DNA from: Acetobacteraceae bacterium UBA6159
GTDB lineage: Bacteria; Pseudomonadota; Alphaproteobacteria; Acetobacterales; Acetobacteraceae
Reading direction: 5' to 3'
Assembly (NCBI GenBank): GCA_002422345.1
Contig: DIUL01000086.1
Span: 1 to 47,010 of the forward strand
Length of the DNA: 47,010 nucleotides
The translations under genes and the position numbers were made by a program. Within the stretch, counting starts at the first letter, position 1. The number at the start of each line of letters is the position of its first letter. The notes under the pieces were generated by a model that did not search any database, had not been told where the DNA came from, and was given only the letters and a program-made list of their open reading frames with translations. Of the stretch, positions 15,415 through 26,415 are shown piece after piece.

Positions 15415-16824
15415 TCAGCGGACGACGGCGATCTGTTCCCGCCGCAGTTGCACCGTCAGTTCGTCCAGAGACTTCCCAACGCGGGTCAGCAACTCATCGA
15501 TTTCCTCCCGCGAGATAATCAGCGGCGGGCTGAAGCACAGCGTATCGTTGATCGACGCTCGGCCGATCACGCCGTTCTCCTCCAGGATCTTCGTCAGCCT
15601 GGGCCCGACCTTCGCCTTGGGATCGAAGTTCGTGCGCGTCGTCTTGTCGGCTACCAGTTCCATCGCCGCGATCAGGCCGGTGCCCCGCACCTCTCCGACC
15701 AGGGGATGGTCCGCGAACAGCCGCCGCAGTTCCGATTGCAGATGCGGCCCGACCTGGGCGATGTGCCCGCCCATGTCGGTTTCGTCGTAGATCTTCAGCG
15801 TCTCGATCGCGACGGCCGCGGGAACCGGGTGGCCCGAGTAGGTGAAGCCATGGCCGAACGTCCCGATCTCATTGCTTTCCTTGGCCAAAGCCTGGAACAC
15901 GCGATCATTCACCAGGCAGGCGCTGATCGGCAGATAGGACGCGGACAGCGCCTTGGCGCAGGTCAGGATGTCCGGCTGAATGTCCAGCGTCTGGCTGCCC
16001 CAGTAGTTGCCGGTGCGCCAGAAGCCGCAGATCACCTCATCAACAACCAGCAGCACGTCATACTTACGAAGCACCGCCTGGATCTTCGGGAAGTATCCCT
16101 TGGGCGGCACGATCACGCCGCCCGCGCCCATGATCGGTTCGGCCCACATGGCGGCGACCGTGTCCGGCCCTTCCGCCAGGATCAGCTTTTCCAGTTCATC
16201 GGCGCAACGAGTGGCGAAATCCTCCTCTGATTCCCCCGGCAGGCCGGCGTGGTAGAAATGCGGCGTCATCGTGTGGACAAAGCCAGGCAGAGGCACGTCA
16301 AAGCTGCGATGGTTCGCCGGCAGCCCGGTCAGCGACGCGGACCCGATCGTGATGCCATGATAACCTTTGATACGACCGATGATCTTCTTTTTCTTGGGGC
16401 GGCCGAGCGCATTGTTCATGTACCAGATCATTTTGATGGCGGAGTCGTTTGCCTCCGATCCGGAATTGGCGAAGAACACCTTGCTCATGGGCACGGGGGC
16501 GCGTTCGATCAGCATCTCGGCCAGATCGATGGCGGGTTCGTGCGACTTGGCGGTGAAGGCGTGGTAGAAGGGCAGCTTCCGCATCTGGGTGACGGCCGCC
16601 TGCACGAGGCGTTCATTGTCGAAGCCCAGGGAGGCGCACCACAGGCCGGCCACGCTCTCGATATACTCCTTCCCGGCGTCGTCCCAGACGCGGACGCCCT
16701 TCCCGCGGGAGATGACGACGGGGCCGACTTCCTGGTGTGTTTTCAGGTCGGTATAGGGATGCAGGACGTTGGCGATGTCACGAGCGGCGGCGGAATTGGC
16801 GCCAAAGGGGGGCGGCGGTGCCAT
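15415..16824 (-). CDS. Class III aminotransferase (omega-amino acid/polyamine:pyruvate type)
   Basis: This PLP enzyme belongs to the class III aminotransferases and most resembles the group acting on putrescine or omega-amino acids with pyruvate. The 469 residues contain SGSEANDSAIKM (phosphate binding), GYHGITIGSASLTG, VDEVICGFWRTG with the aspartate that contacts the PLP nitrogen, and CAKALSASYLPISA with the PLP lysine near residue 288. GHGFTYSGHPVPAAVA and EVRGTGLIAAMELV follow in the usual order. The start has AGGAGG 8 bases upstream. The substrate cannot be fixed from sequence. It is a single gene, with no polyamine genes next to it. Confidence 0.9.
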   Translation of the reverse strand: MAPPPPFGANSAAARDIANVLHPYTDLKTHQEVGPVVISRGKGVRVWDDAGKEYIESVAGLWCASLGFDNERLVQAAVTQMRKLPFYHAFTAKSHEPAIDLAEMLIERAPVPMSKVFFANSGSEANDSAIKMIWYMNNALGRPKKKKIIGRIKGYHGITIGSASLTGLPANHRSFDVPLPGFVHTMTPHFYHAGLPGESEEDFATRCADELEKLILAEGPDTVAAMWAEPIMGAGGVIVPPKGYFPKIQAVLRKYDVLLVVDEVICGFWRTGNYWGSQTLDIQPDILTCAKALSASYLPISACLVNDRVFQALAKESNEIGTFGHGFTYSGHPVPAAVAIETLKIYDETDMGGHIAQVGPHLQSELRRLFADHPLVGEVRGTGLIAAMELVADKTTRTNFDPKAKVGPRLTKILEENGVIGRASINDTLCFSPPLIISREEIDELLTRVGKSLDELTVQLRREQIAVVR

Positions 16825-16905
16825 GGGGAAGCCTCCTGGTTTGAACCCCCAGCATAGCCGCCGTGGGGGCCGATCGGAACCGGTTTATGAGCGGGGGACA
16901 GGGAC

Positions 16906-17244
16906 GTGACCTACGCGGCGTTCTGGCTGGTGTATCTGCGGGCGCATGCTCGTCCGGCGACGCGGGCGCTGCATTATGCGGGCACGTCGCTGGCCCTGGC
17001 GTGCCTGGCGCTGGGCGTGGCGAGCAACCCGTGGTGGTTGGCGGCGGCGCCGGTGGTCGGATACGCCTTCGCCTGGGCCGGTCATTTCGGGATCGAGGGC
17101 AACAAGCCCGCGACCTTCGGCCATCCCTTCTGGTCCCTGCTGAGTGATTTCCGGATGCTGGGCCTGTTCCTGACGGGACGGCTGAGGCCGCATCTGCGAC
17201 GAGCGGCGCTCAACGCGCCAGGTCCGCCTGACACCATGCCATGA
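16906..17244 (+). CDS. Mpo1-like / DUF962 family membrane protein
   Basis: The 112-residue protein matches the DUF962 family (yeast Mpo1, an iron-dependent dioxygenase of 2-hydroxy fatty acids). Two hydrophobic segments (LHYAGTSLALACLALGVA and WWLAAAPVVGYAFAWAGH) are followed by the signature GHFGIEGNKPATFGHPFW, which carries candidate metal-binding histidines. The GTG start has GGGGGACAGGGA just upstream. The 3' end overlaps the convergent GNAT gene by 35 bases. Confidence 0.8.
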   Translation: MTYAAFWLVYLRAHARPATRALHYAGTSLALACLALGVASNPWWLAAAPVVGYAFAWAGHFGIEGNKPATFGHPFWSLLSDFRMLGLFLTGRLRPHLRRAALNAPGPPDTMP

Positions 17245-18217
17245 CACGGTAGCTGTCCGAGAGGCTGCGCTTGTAGTCCGCGTCCCCTGCGAGGAAATCA
17301 TAGGTCCGGTCGCCGGCGGCGATGCCGGCCTCGATCGCGGCGACGTGGGCGACGATGCCGGGGCGCTGGCGGCGGTCGGGGTCGTCGTGGTGGAAGCCGC
17401 TCTGATAGGCGAGGATGCGGCCGTTGTGGCGGAAATTATACAGCACGCCGAGGGGTTTTGTCGGTGTGGATACGCACATCAGGTCGATTTCATGACGCGG
17501 CAGGCCGGTCCGGATCAGGGCGCAGTGGAAACGCTCCAGGAACGGATTGGCGAAGGCACCGGGCTTGCCGCGGGCGGTCCAGTAGGCCTGATGCAACGTT
17601 ATCAGTTCTGAGAGGAAATGGTCAGCCTCGGCCGGCGTTGTCGCGCGCGTCACTGTCAGAGGGCCGAAGGCTTCGTAATAGCGGCGCGACTCCCGGATCA
17701 TCCGGCGTGTGTTGGCGCTGCGTCGGTCCATGAACCCGGGCGCGAGGTCGGTGAACCAGGCCGGCTCGATCCGGGTGGTCCCGCGGAGGATGCCGGCGCG
17801 GGAGAGGGCGTGGAGCGTGGGCGCGCCGATCCCGCTCAGGCGGATACGGGTGGTGCCGGTTTGCGCCTTGATGGCGGCGGCGTTGCGGCGGAGGTGGTCG
17901 ATCAGGCGGTCGCGCAGGTCGGGCGGCTGGTCGCGGGCGATGAGGAGGCCGTTGTGCTCGATATAGATCGCATCGCGGGCGGGGACGCCGCTTTCACCCA
18001 GATGCAGCGTGCCCGCAGCCTGGTTGAACAGACCGAGCGCGACGGTCCGGGCGCCCTGTCGCGCGGTGAGAACCCACGGGGTGGGGAAGCGTTCGGCGAA
18101 CAGCGTGCCGGTCCAGGTCCAGCCCTGGAAGAAGGAGGCGTCGCTTTCCGCCTCCAGACCACGCCATTGCAGGCCGAGGGCGTCGGGGTCCTGGACCTGC
18201 GCGAAGGCGATTTCCAT
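17210..18217 (-). CDS. GNAT family N-acetyltransferase (BioF2/CelD-like)
   Basis: This 335-residue protein resembles the double-GNAT acetyltransferases annotated as BioF2-like or CelD (PF13480), often near exopolysaccharide or lipid genes. Features include SFFQGWTWTGTLF at the start, AIYIEHNGLLIA, the central SRRYYEAFGPLTVTRA and the later LGVLYNFRHNGRILAYQSGF, then IEAGIAAGDRTYDFLAGD and YKRSLSD. No substrate can be named. It ends inside the convergent DUF962 gene, so the last 35 bases are shared. Confidence 0.78.
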   Translation of the reverse strand: MEIAFAQVQDPDALGLQWRGLEAESDASFFQGWTWTGTLFAERFPTPWVLTARQGARTVALGLFNQAAGTLHLGESGVPARDAIYIEHNGLLIARDQPPDLRDRLIDHLRRNAAAIKAQTGTTRIRLSGIGAPTLHALSRAGILRGTTRIEPAWFTDLAPGFMDRRSANTRRMIRESRRYYEAFGPLTVTRATTPAEADHFLSELITLHQAYWTARGKPGAFANPFLERFHCALIRTGLPRHEIDLMCVSTPTKPLGVLYNFRHNGRILAYQSGFHHDDPDRRQRPGIVAHVAAIEAGIAAGDRTYDFLAGDADYKRSLSDSYRVMAWCQADLAR

Positions 18218-18243
18218 GATGGGTTCGGCCGTCTATCCCGCCA

Positions 18244-19533
18244 TCACCCCTCCCCCAACCCACCCAAAACCCGCCAGACCCAAACGCTAACCACCAGATT
18301 GACCCCAGCCGCCACCAGCAGCACCGCCGGTGCATCCAGCCCAGCCGCCGCCAGGGAAGCCGCCGCGGCGGCCCCCGCCACCATGAACAGCGCGTTCATC
18401 ACATTGTTCGCGCCCACCATCCTCGACCGCTCCTGTCGCGCCGCCGCGTGCTGCATCACGGCGTATAACGGCACCGAGAACGCGCCCCCGCACACCGCCA
18501 GCAGGAACAGGTCCGCCATCATCCGCCAGCCGTGCCAGCTACCCGCCACCGCCCGGGCCGAGGCCAGGCCGCCATCCGCCGCCGCCATCCACCCCGCCCA
18601 GGCGAAATCGGCGCAGAACAGCGAAATCCCCAATGCCGCCCAGGGCACCAGCCGCACCGACAAGGCCCCTCGCAACGCATAGGCGCAACCGATCGAGCCC
18701 ACGCCAACCCCCACCGCGAACACCGTCAGCAGCAGCGTCAGCACCGTCCCGTCCGAATGCAGCGTGTCGCGGGCGATCACCGGGAACTCGGTCATCAGCG
18801 TGGCGCCCATCGTCCAGAACCAGGAAACCCCGAGCAAGGCCAGCCAGATCGGCCGCACCCCGCGGGCGGTCCGCAGGATGCGCCCGGTCTCGGCAAACAG
18901 ATTCCAACTCACCCGCAAACTGGCATCGGCCGGCGGCTGCGCCGGGATCCGCATCGCCGCGAACAGCCCCACCACCGACAGCGCCAGCCCCGCCGCGCCC
19001 ACCGCCAACGTGCCGCGGTCGAGCAAAATCAACGCGCCACCCACCACCGTGCCACAGACGATCGAGAGGAAGGTTGTCGCCTCCACCGCCCCGTTGCCCC
19101 CGACCAGTTCGTCGGCCTTCAGCAACTCCGGCAGGATGCCGTACTTGACCGGACCGAACATCGCCGATTGCAGCCCCAGGCCGAACAGCACGCACAGCAG
19201 GGCCGGCACGCTCTCGGACCAGAACGCCAACGCGGCGGCGGCCATCAGTCCGACCTCGGCCGCCTTGTAGATGACGATCAGACGCGACTTGGACAGCCGG
19301 TCGGCCAGCTTCCCGGCGGTGGCCGAGAACAGAATATACGGCGCGATGAACAAAGCCCCGGCCAGGGCCGACAACCCCGCCCCCCCCATGCCCAAAGTAA
19401 AAAGTGCAAGAACAACCATGGCATTCTTGACCAAGTTGTCATTCAGCGCGCCACAGGCCTGGGCAATCACCAAGGGACCAAGACGACGCGTGGCCATGAG
19501 GCCCAGGGGAGATGTCGTTGTCACGACCACCAT
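18244..19533 (-). CDS. MFS transporter, LplT-like (lysophospholipid transporter family)
   Basis: The protein has about 12 hydrophobic segments in 429 residues. The first helix region, ACGALNDNLVKNAMVVLALF, and the loop FSATAGKLADRLSKSRLIV resemble LplT, which moves lysophospholipids inward. FGPVKYGILPELLKADELVGGNGAVEA is the characteristic loop after helix 4. In many proteobacteria LplT is fused or adjacent to acyltransferases; none is here. The ATG at 19533 was chosen over an upstream frame start at 19602, which would overlap the repeat; 19497 is another option. The 26-base gap to the GNAT gene suggests co-transcription. Confidence 0.82.
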   Translation of the reverse strand: MVVVTTTSPLGLMATRRLGPLVIAQACGALNDNLVKNAMVVLALFTLGMGGAGLSALAGALFIAPYILFSATAGKLADRLSKSRLIVIYKAAEVGLMAAAALAFWSESVPALLCVLFGLGLQSAMFGPVKYGILPELLKADELVGGNGAVEATTFLSIVCGTVVGGALILLDRGTLAVGAAGLALSVVGLFAAMRIPAQPPADASLRVSWNLFAETGRILRTARGVRPIWLALLGVSWFWTMGATLMTEFPVIARDTLHSDGTVLTLLLTVFAVGVGVGSIGCAYALRGALSVRLVPWAALGISLFCADFAWAGWMAAADGGLASARAVAGSWHGWRMMADLFLLAVCGGAFSVPLYAVMQHAAARQERSRMVGANNVMNALFMVAGAAAAASLAAAGLDAPAVLLVAAGVNLVVSVWVWRVLGGLGEG

Positions 19534-19579
19534 CAATGTCCCGGGCTGGCGGTTTGGCAAGCCCTGGGAGAGGAAGCGC

Positions 19580-19813
19580 TGGGGCGTTGCCCCAGACCCC
19601 ATAAGGGGCTTTGCCCCTTAACCCCACCAAAGGGCACAGCCCTTTGGAAACCACTCCGTTTGGGGGGATTGCAGGAGGGGCCAACCGCGACCGTGCAAGG
19701 TCCGGGTTGGCCCCTCCTGCAATCCCCCCAAAAAACGAATGGTTCCAAGGGCTCGGCCCTTGGCGGGGGTCAAGGGGGCAGCGCCCCCTTGTGGGGCTTG
19801 GGGCAAAGCCCCA
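19580..19813. repeat. Compound 234-bp inverted repeat (two ~105-bp arms made of several hairpins)
   Basis: The left arm (19580-19685) reads TGGGGCGTTGCCCCAG, then AAGGGGCTTTGCCCCTTA, then AAAGGGCACAGCCCTTTGG, then GGGGGGATTGCAGGAGGGG and CCAAC. The right arm (19706-19813) is its imperfect reverse complement through the same four blocks, so the centre is a near-perfect stem of about 25 bases. The 20-base loop is 19686-19705. It fills the gap between the glycosyltransferase and LplT-like genes. A similar CGGGGCGCTGCCCCTG module lies at about 23308-23340. Confidence 0.85.
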
Positions 19814-19820
19814 ACCCTTC

Positions 19821-20770
19821 CTACCCAAGGCCCGCCAAAGCCGCCAACCGGTGCGCATAGAGGTGCTCCGCCATCACCCGCCGCTGGGCCGCGGTGCCGA
19901 TGGCCTGTGCCCATTCCGGTTCGCGCAGCATGCGGGCGTGCAGGTCGTTCAGTTCCGCGGCGTCGTGCCAAACCAGGATTTCTCGGCCTGGTTCGAAACA
20001 GCGGGGCAGGTCCGCCTGGGCGTCGGTGAGCACGGGCGTGGCCGACAAAGCGGGGTCGAAGTGCCGCTGGTTGAGGCCGTCGACCACGTTGCTCTCGTGA
20101 TGGATGTTCAGCACCCCGAGATGGGTGCGGTAGAGCGTCCCCAGTTCCTCCACCCCGACGCGTTGGGCCTGAATCGTGTGGTCGATGCCCGGGATGGGCG
20201 TCCAGGCGGGGCCGACCAGGGTGATCGGCTGTGTCAGCCCCTCGATCACCGCCCGGCGATGGGCGGTGGGATTGGCGACGAAGACCAGGCGGGGCTGGCG
20301 GGTCACGGGCGGGCCATCGAGGCGCGGATTGGCGGCGTGCGGCAGGTAGGACGCGGGGGGTTTGAACCCCAGCTCGGCGTGCTGGGTCACCAGGCCCGTA
20401 TCAGTATAGGCAACCGCGTCGAACAGATCGGCCACGGGGCGATCGGCGGCGGAGAACCCATCCCCGACCCAGCCCAGCAGCGGCGGCCGGCCTGGCATGG
20501 CGGCCACCTGCTCCAGAATGGGCAGAGGGGTGGCAAAAGCGCGTACGGCCAGGATCAGATCGGGGCGGAAGACGCGGATCGCGGCCAGGATGCGACGGAC
20601 GGGGAAGGCGCCCGTCCACCCCGCCATCAGCAGGCGTTCGAGTCCCGCGCCGATCCGGGCATCGCGGGTGACGCCCAAAGCGGTCTCATGCCCCCCGGCC
20701 TGGAAACCGGCGAGGCAGTCCTCGGTCCAGTGCGTGACCTCACGCGGCTTGCCGAGGACGAAAACCCGCA

Positions 20771-20771
<1 letters not shown>
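19821..20771 (-). CDS. CgeB-like glycosyltransferase (Glyco_trans_1_2)
   Basis: The 316-residue protein has the CgeB-type GT-B fold. The N-terminal half (RVFVLGKPREVTH, then FRPDLILAVRA, LLGWVGDGFS) is Rossmann-like. The C-terminal half has the signature LGVLNIHHESNVVDGLNQRH, then SATPVLTDAQADLPRCFEPG and REILVWHDAAEL, which fits binding of a nucleotide sugar. Length suits this group. The start codon overlaps the gyrB stop (TGATG), so the gene is coupled to gyrB translation. An upstream in-frame extension (to 20936) runs antisense within gyrB and was rejected. Confidence 0.8.
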
Positions 20772-23221
<2,450 letters not shown>

Positions 23222-23387
23222 GCCGGCTTGAGGCTCCTGGCTGGTGAGGAACCGCAGTATACCAGTCGGGACACCGATATGACAGGGGCGGTTTGGGAAG
23301 AGCGGGGCGCTGCCCCTGCACCCCGCCTCTTGCCAAAAACCACCCGGTTCATGCACGATACCCGTCGGTAGCCACAGAGGAACCGCC
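23222..23387. other. Divergent gap between gyrB and the flavin oxidoreductase, with a partial palindromic module
   Basis: The gap must hold the gyrB promoter and the start region of the downstream gene. Bases about 23308-23340 read GCGGGGCGCTGCCCCTGCACC and a following CCGCCTCTTG, a hairpin module resembling those in the 19580-19813 repeat. No gene is seen. Confidence 0.5.
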
Positions 23388-24611
23388 ATGAAATTCGGCA
23401 TTTTCTATGAACTGCAATGCCCCCGACCGTGGGAACTGCACACCGAGCGTGATCTCTATCAGAACGCGCTCACGCAGGTCGAACTCGCCGACAAGCTGGG
23501 TTACCACTACGCCTGGGAAGTCGAGCATCACTTCCTGGAGGAGTATTCGCACTCTCCGCAGCCCGAGGTCTTCCTCGCCGCCGCGTCGCAGCGGACCAAG
23601 CAGATCCGGCTGGGTCACGGCATCATCCAGCTCACCACCAACCATCCCGCGCGCGTCGCGGAGAAGGTGGCGTGTCTCGACCTGGTGTCCAACGGCCGCG
23701 TCGAGTTCGGCATGGGCGAAGGCGCCTCGATCACCGAGCTTGGCCCGTTCGGGCGGGAGATGGAGAACAAGCAGGCGGTCTGGGAAGATGGTGTCCGCTG
23801 CGTGATGCCGATGTTCAAGGACGGCGGCTGCGAATACGACGGCCCGTTCTTCAAGTTCCCGTTGCGCAACGTGCTGCCGAAGCCGATCCAGAAGCCGCAT
23901 CCCCCGATGTGGGTGGCGTGCAGCCAGCTCGAAACGATCGAGATGGCCGGCCGCTGCGGCATCGGCGCCCTGGGCTTCCAGTTCCTCTCGGCCGAGATGG
24001 CGCATGCCTGGGTGCATGCCTACTACAACAGCTTCACCAAGCGGCAGAAGAAGCTGGCCGATTACCAGGCGAACCCGAACATCGCCATGGTCAGCTATTT
24101 CATGTGCGCCGAAACGGATGAGGAAGCGCGTCGCCGCGCCGATGGGGCGACGTTCTTCCAGTTCTCCCTGGCCTGGTACAGCGGCGCCCGCAACCGGGAG
24201 CGTCCGCCGCCGGGTGCGGTGAACATGTGGGACGAGTACAACAAGTGGAAGAAGGAAAACCCGGAAGCCCAGGCGCGCGCGCTGTCGGGCGGCCTGATCG
24301 GGTCACCTGAAACCATCCGCCGCAAGCTGCGCCGGTTCGAAGCCTCCCATGTCGACCAGATCATCCTGCTCAACCAAGCCGGCAAGAACACGCACGAGCA
24401 TATCTGCGAGAGCCTGGAACTGTTCGCCAAGGAAGTGATGCCCGAGTTCACCGCGCATGAACCCGAGCACCAGGCCTGGAAGCAGAGCGTGCTGAACGGA
24501 TCGATCGAACTCGATGAGATCGATACGACCCCGTACAAGGAGCGTGCGGGCGTCGGCAAGGGCGTGGCGATCTCCAAGCTCGCGCAGGTCAACGCCGAAG
24601 CCGCCGAGTAA
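23388..24611 (+). CDS. LLM-class flavin-dependent oxidoreductase (luciferase-like)
   Basis: The 407-residue protein belongs to the bacterial luciferase-like (F420/FMN) oxidoreductases. It opens with MKFGIFYELQCPRPW, and features include EVEHHFLEEYSHSPQPEVFLAA, LGHGIIQLTTNHPARVAEK and VSNGRVEFGMGEGA. MWVACSQLETIEMAGRCG and the later GSPETIRRKLRRF (a typical ending motif) also fit. RBS AGAGGA lies 6 bases upstream of the ATG. The substrate is unknown. It is transcribed alone and ends before a clear terminator hairpin. Confidence 0.88.
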   Translation: MKFGIFYELQCPRPWELHTERDLYQNALTQVELADKLGYHYAWEVEHHFLEEYSHSPQPEVFLAAASQRTKQIRLGHGIIQLTTNHPARVAEKVACLDLVSNGRVEFGMGEGASITELGPFGREMENKQAVWEDGVRCVMPMFKDGGCEYDGPFFKFPLRNVLPKPIQKPHPPMWVACSQLETIEMAGRCGIGALGFQFLSAEMAHAWVHAYYNSFTKRQKKLADYQANPNIAMVSYFMCAETDEEARRRADGATFFQFSLAWYSGARNRERPPPGAVNMWDEYNKWKKENPEAQARALSGGLIGSPETIRRKLRRFEASHVDQIILLNQAGKNTHEHICESLELFAKEVMPEFTAHEPEHQAWKQSVLNGSIELDEIDTTPYKERAGVGKGVAISKLAQVNAEAAE

Positions 24612-24620
24612 GCCGAACCC

Positions 24621-24650
24621 GCCACGGGTCCGATCCCCGTGGCGTTTGGT
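24621..24650 (+). terminator. Rho-independent-type terminator after the flavin oxidoreductase
   Basis: The stem GCCACGGG / CCCGTGGC (8 base pairs, 24621-24628 with 24636-24643) has a 7-base loop. It is followed by GTTTGGTTTCG, a T-rich tail, 10 bases after the stop codon. Confidence 0.7.
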
Positions 24651-24727
24651 TTCGTTGCGATATTATCGGTGTCCGGTCACGGGGGCCCGTGCCAATCAGC
24701 GTTCATGGTGGGCACAGGCCGATACGC

Positions 24728-24786
24728 CGTCGTGGTGGCCGAAGGGCCACCATCCACGACTTGGGTGGGCCCGCGCCCACCACGAC
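24728..24786. repeat. REP/REPIN-like palindromes
   Basis: Two hairpins lie back to back between CGTCGTGG and CCACGAC: TGGTGGCCGAAGGGCCACCA, then GGGTGGGCCCGCGCCCACC. The GTCGTGG head and the GCCGAAGGGCC core also occur in the REPIN at 30711-30799. The element lies between the luciferase-like and solute-binding protein genes, which converge. Confidence 0.6.
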
Positions 24787-24797
24787 AAGCGCCCCCC

Positions 24798-26138
24798 CTA
24801 CAGGAACCCCTCCAGTTCATCCTTCGCCCAGGCGATCGACTGATCGATCGTGCTCCCGCTCAAAAGCCGAGCGACCATGCCTGGGATGACGGCGCGGTTC
24901 CACATTTGTACGGCGATCTCAGGCGGGGCCGAGGACCCCGTGATGTAGTATTCCCCGCCATGCCAGGGTCGCAGCGGATAGTTGTAGACCGTGCCCTTCG
25001 GCGGCTCGACATCCGTCCAGATCTTGAAGTCCGACATCGATTCAAAGGGCGGGATGTCGTAGCCGACGGCGGCGACATTCATCAACTCCAGGTTCTCACG
25101 CTGCATCAAGTGATGGATCAGTTCCTTCGCGGCGGTCTTGTTCTGCGCGAACTGCCACACGCCCCAGAAATACGGCCGGTGCGGCACGAAGCGTCCCTTG
25201 GGGCCGGCGGGGTTGGGGAAGGTCCAACTGTCAGCCGCGATCGCCGGCGCGTCCCGCTTCGCCACCGCCCAGGCCGAGGGCGGGTTCCAGATCAGCGCGC
25301 TCTTGTTCGCGATGAACGCCCGGTTGTTCGACGCATTGTCATAGCTCGCGACACTCGGCGGCATGAAGCGCAGCAGCTTCTTGGCATATTCCAGGGCCAT
25401 GCGGACATTGTCGTTGTCGACGATGACCTTCTTGTTGGCATCGACCAGATGCGCGCCGAAGGCCGCGAAGGTCGCGCCCCAGGTCTGGATCGAGTCCGTC
25501 GTGCTGCCGCAGCCCAGCGCGAAGGGGACGCCCGCCTTGAAGCAGGCTTCCGCCGCGCGCAACTGCGCATCATAGGTCCACGCCGCGCCGGTCGCGGGCG
25601 TCGATGGTTCCGCCGGATACCATTTCCGCACGTCGATCCCGGCATGCTGCTGCATCATGCTGATCCGCGCACAGATCGACAGCGGCGCGCTGCCGATGCT
25701 GGTCGGCACGGCCATCCACTTGCCGCCGATCTTGCCCAGGTACTCGTTCACCTTGGCGATCGGGCCGTACTGCTTGACCAGCGAGTCGACCACATCATCC
25801 ATCGGCACGAGCTTGTCGGACCATTGGTGCACGGTCCACTGCTCGAAGGCGAAGGCATCGTGGCCGCGTCCGGCCTGGGCCTCGGCCGCCATGGTCAGGT
25901 TGATCTTCTCCCCGGTCGAGGACAGGAAGTCGACCTGCACGTCGACCTTGTTCTTCTCGGCCCACGCGTTGACGATCTTCATGACCGCCTTGTTGCCGTC
26001 GGGTACCCAGTGATCCCACATCCCGAAGGTCAGCTTGCCCGCGGCGCCCGCGGTTCGGATATGGACCAGGGGCAATGCCGCCGCCGTCGCACCGGTCGCC
26101 AGTGCCTGGCGACGCGTGACGCGTCGTGTTCTCGCCAT
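24798..26138 (-). CDS. Extracellular solute-binding protein (ABC transporter), Tat-exported
   Basis: This 446-residue protein belongs to the family 1 solute-binding proteins, which bring sugars or related solutes to ABC importers. The N-terminus has a twin-arginine signal (RRVTRRQALATGA, then a hydrophobic stretch to AAALPLVHIRTAGA). The mature part starts GKLTFGMWDHWVPDGNKAVM, and binding-protein features include NAWAEKNKVDVQVDFL and WTVHQWSDKLVP. The ATG at 26138 has GGGAG 8 bases upstream; a GTG at 26147 is the alternative. No permease or ATPase gene is nearby, so the partner transporter is encoded elsewhere or lost. Confidence 0.87.
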   Translation of the reverse strand: MARTRRVTRRQALATGATAAALPLVHIRTAGAAGKLTFGMWDHWVPDGNKAVMKIVNAWAEKNKVDVQVDFLSSTGEKINLTMAAEAQAGRGHDAFAFEQWTVHQWSDKLVPMDDVVDSLVKQYGPIAKVNEYLGKIGGKWMAVPTSIGSAPLSICARISMMQQHAGIDVRKWYPAEPSTPATGAAWTYDAQLRAAEACFKAGVPFALGCGSTTDSIQTWGATFAAFGAHLVDANKKVIVDNDNVRMALEYAKKLLRFMPPSVASYDNASNNRAFIANKSALIWNPPSAWAVAKRDAPAIAADSWTFPNPAGPKGRFVPHRPYFWGVWQFAQNKTAAKELIHHLMQRENLELMNVAAVGYDIPPFESMSDFKIWTDVEPPKGTVYNYPLRPWHGGEYYITGSSAPPEIAVQMWNRAVIPGMVARLLSGSTIDQSIAWAKDELEGFL

Positions 26139-26415
26139 GTCGTTCACTCCCTTTTATTGGCCGCCTTCTTGGGTGCGGCGGCCTGTTCCGGCTTGCATCG
26201 CGCGGTCCAACGCTCCCCATCGGCCGGCGGGAGGGATGGTTTCGTCCGCTTGCATCAGTATCCGGGCAAATGATCCCGCCGTGCCAGAAGAATCTCATCC
26301 ACGGTTCGGGTACGCCGACAATATTCGGACAGTAGTATTGTTAAATCAGAGAGATGCAGGGCGCCGTTGACATAAGCCAAATAGGATCGAACGAGATGAA
26401 ACCAGCGGGAACCCG
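26139..26415. other. Gap upstream of the solute-binding protein gene
   Basis: Bases about 26318-26400 are richer in A and T than the surroundings. An imperfect inverted repeat ACAATA, 12 bases, TATTGT (26318-26341) is a possible operator; a TTGACA occurs at about 26370 on the plus strand without a good -10. The promoter of the solute-binding protein is expected here. No gene is seen. Confidence 0.4.

Noticed and set aside
26318..26341. Inverted repeat ACAATA-N12-TATTGT as a regulator site
   Set aside because: The arms are only 6 bases and the site is about 180 bases from the solute-binding gene start; too weak to call beyond a note.
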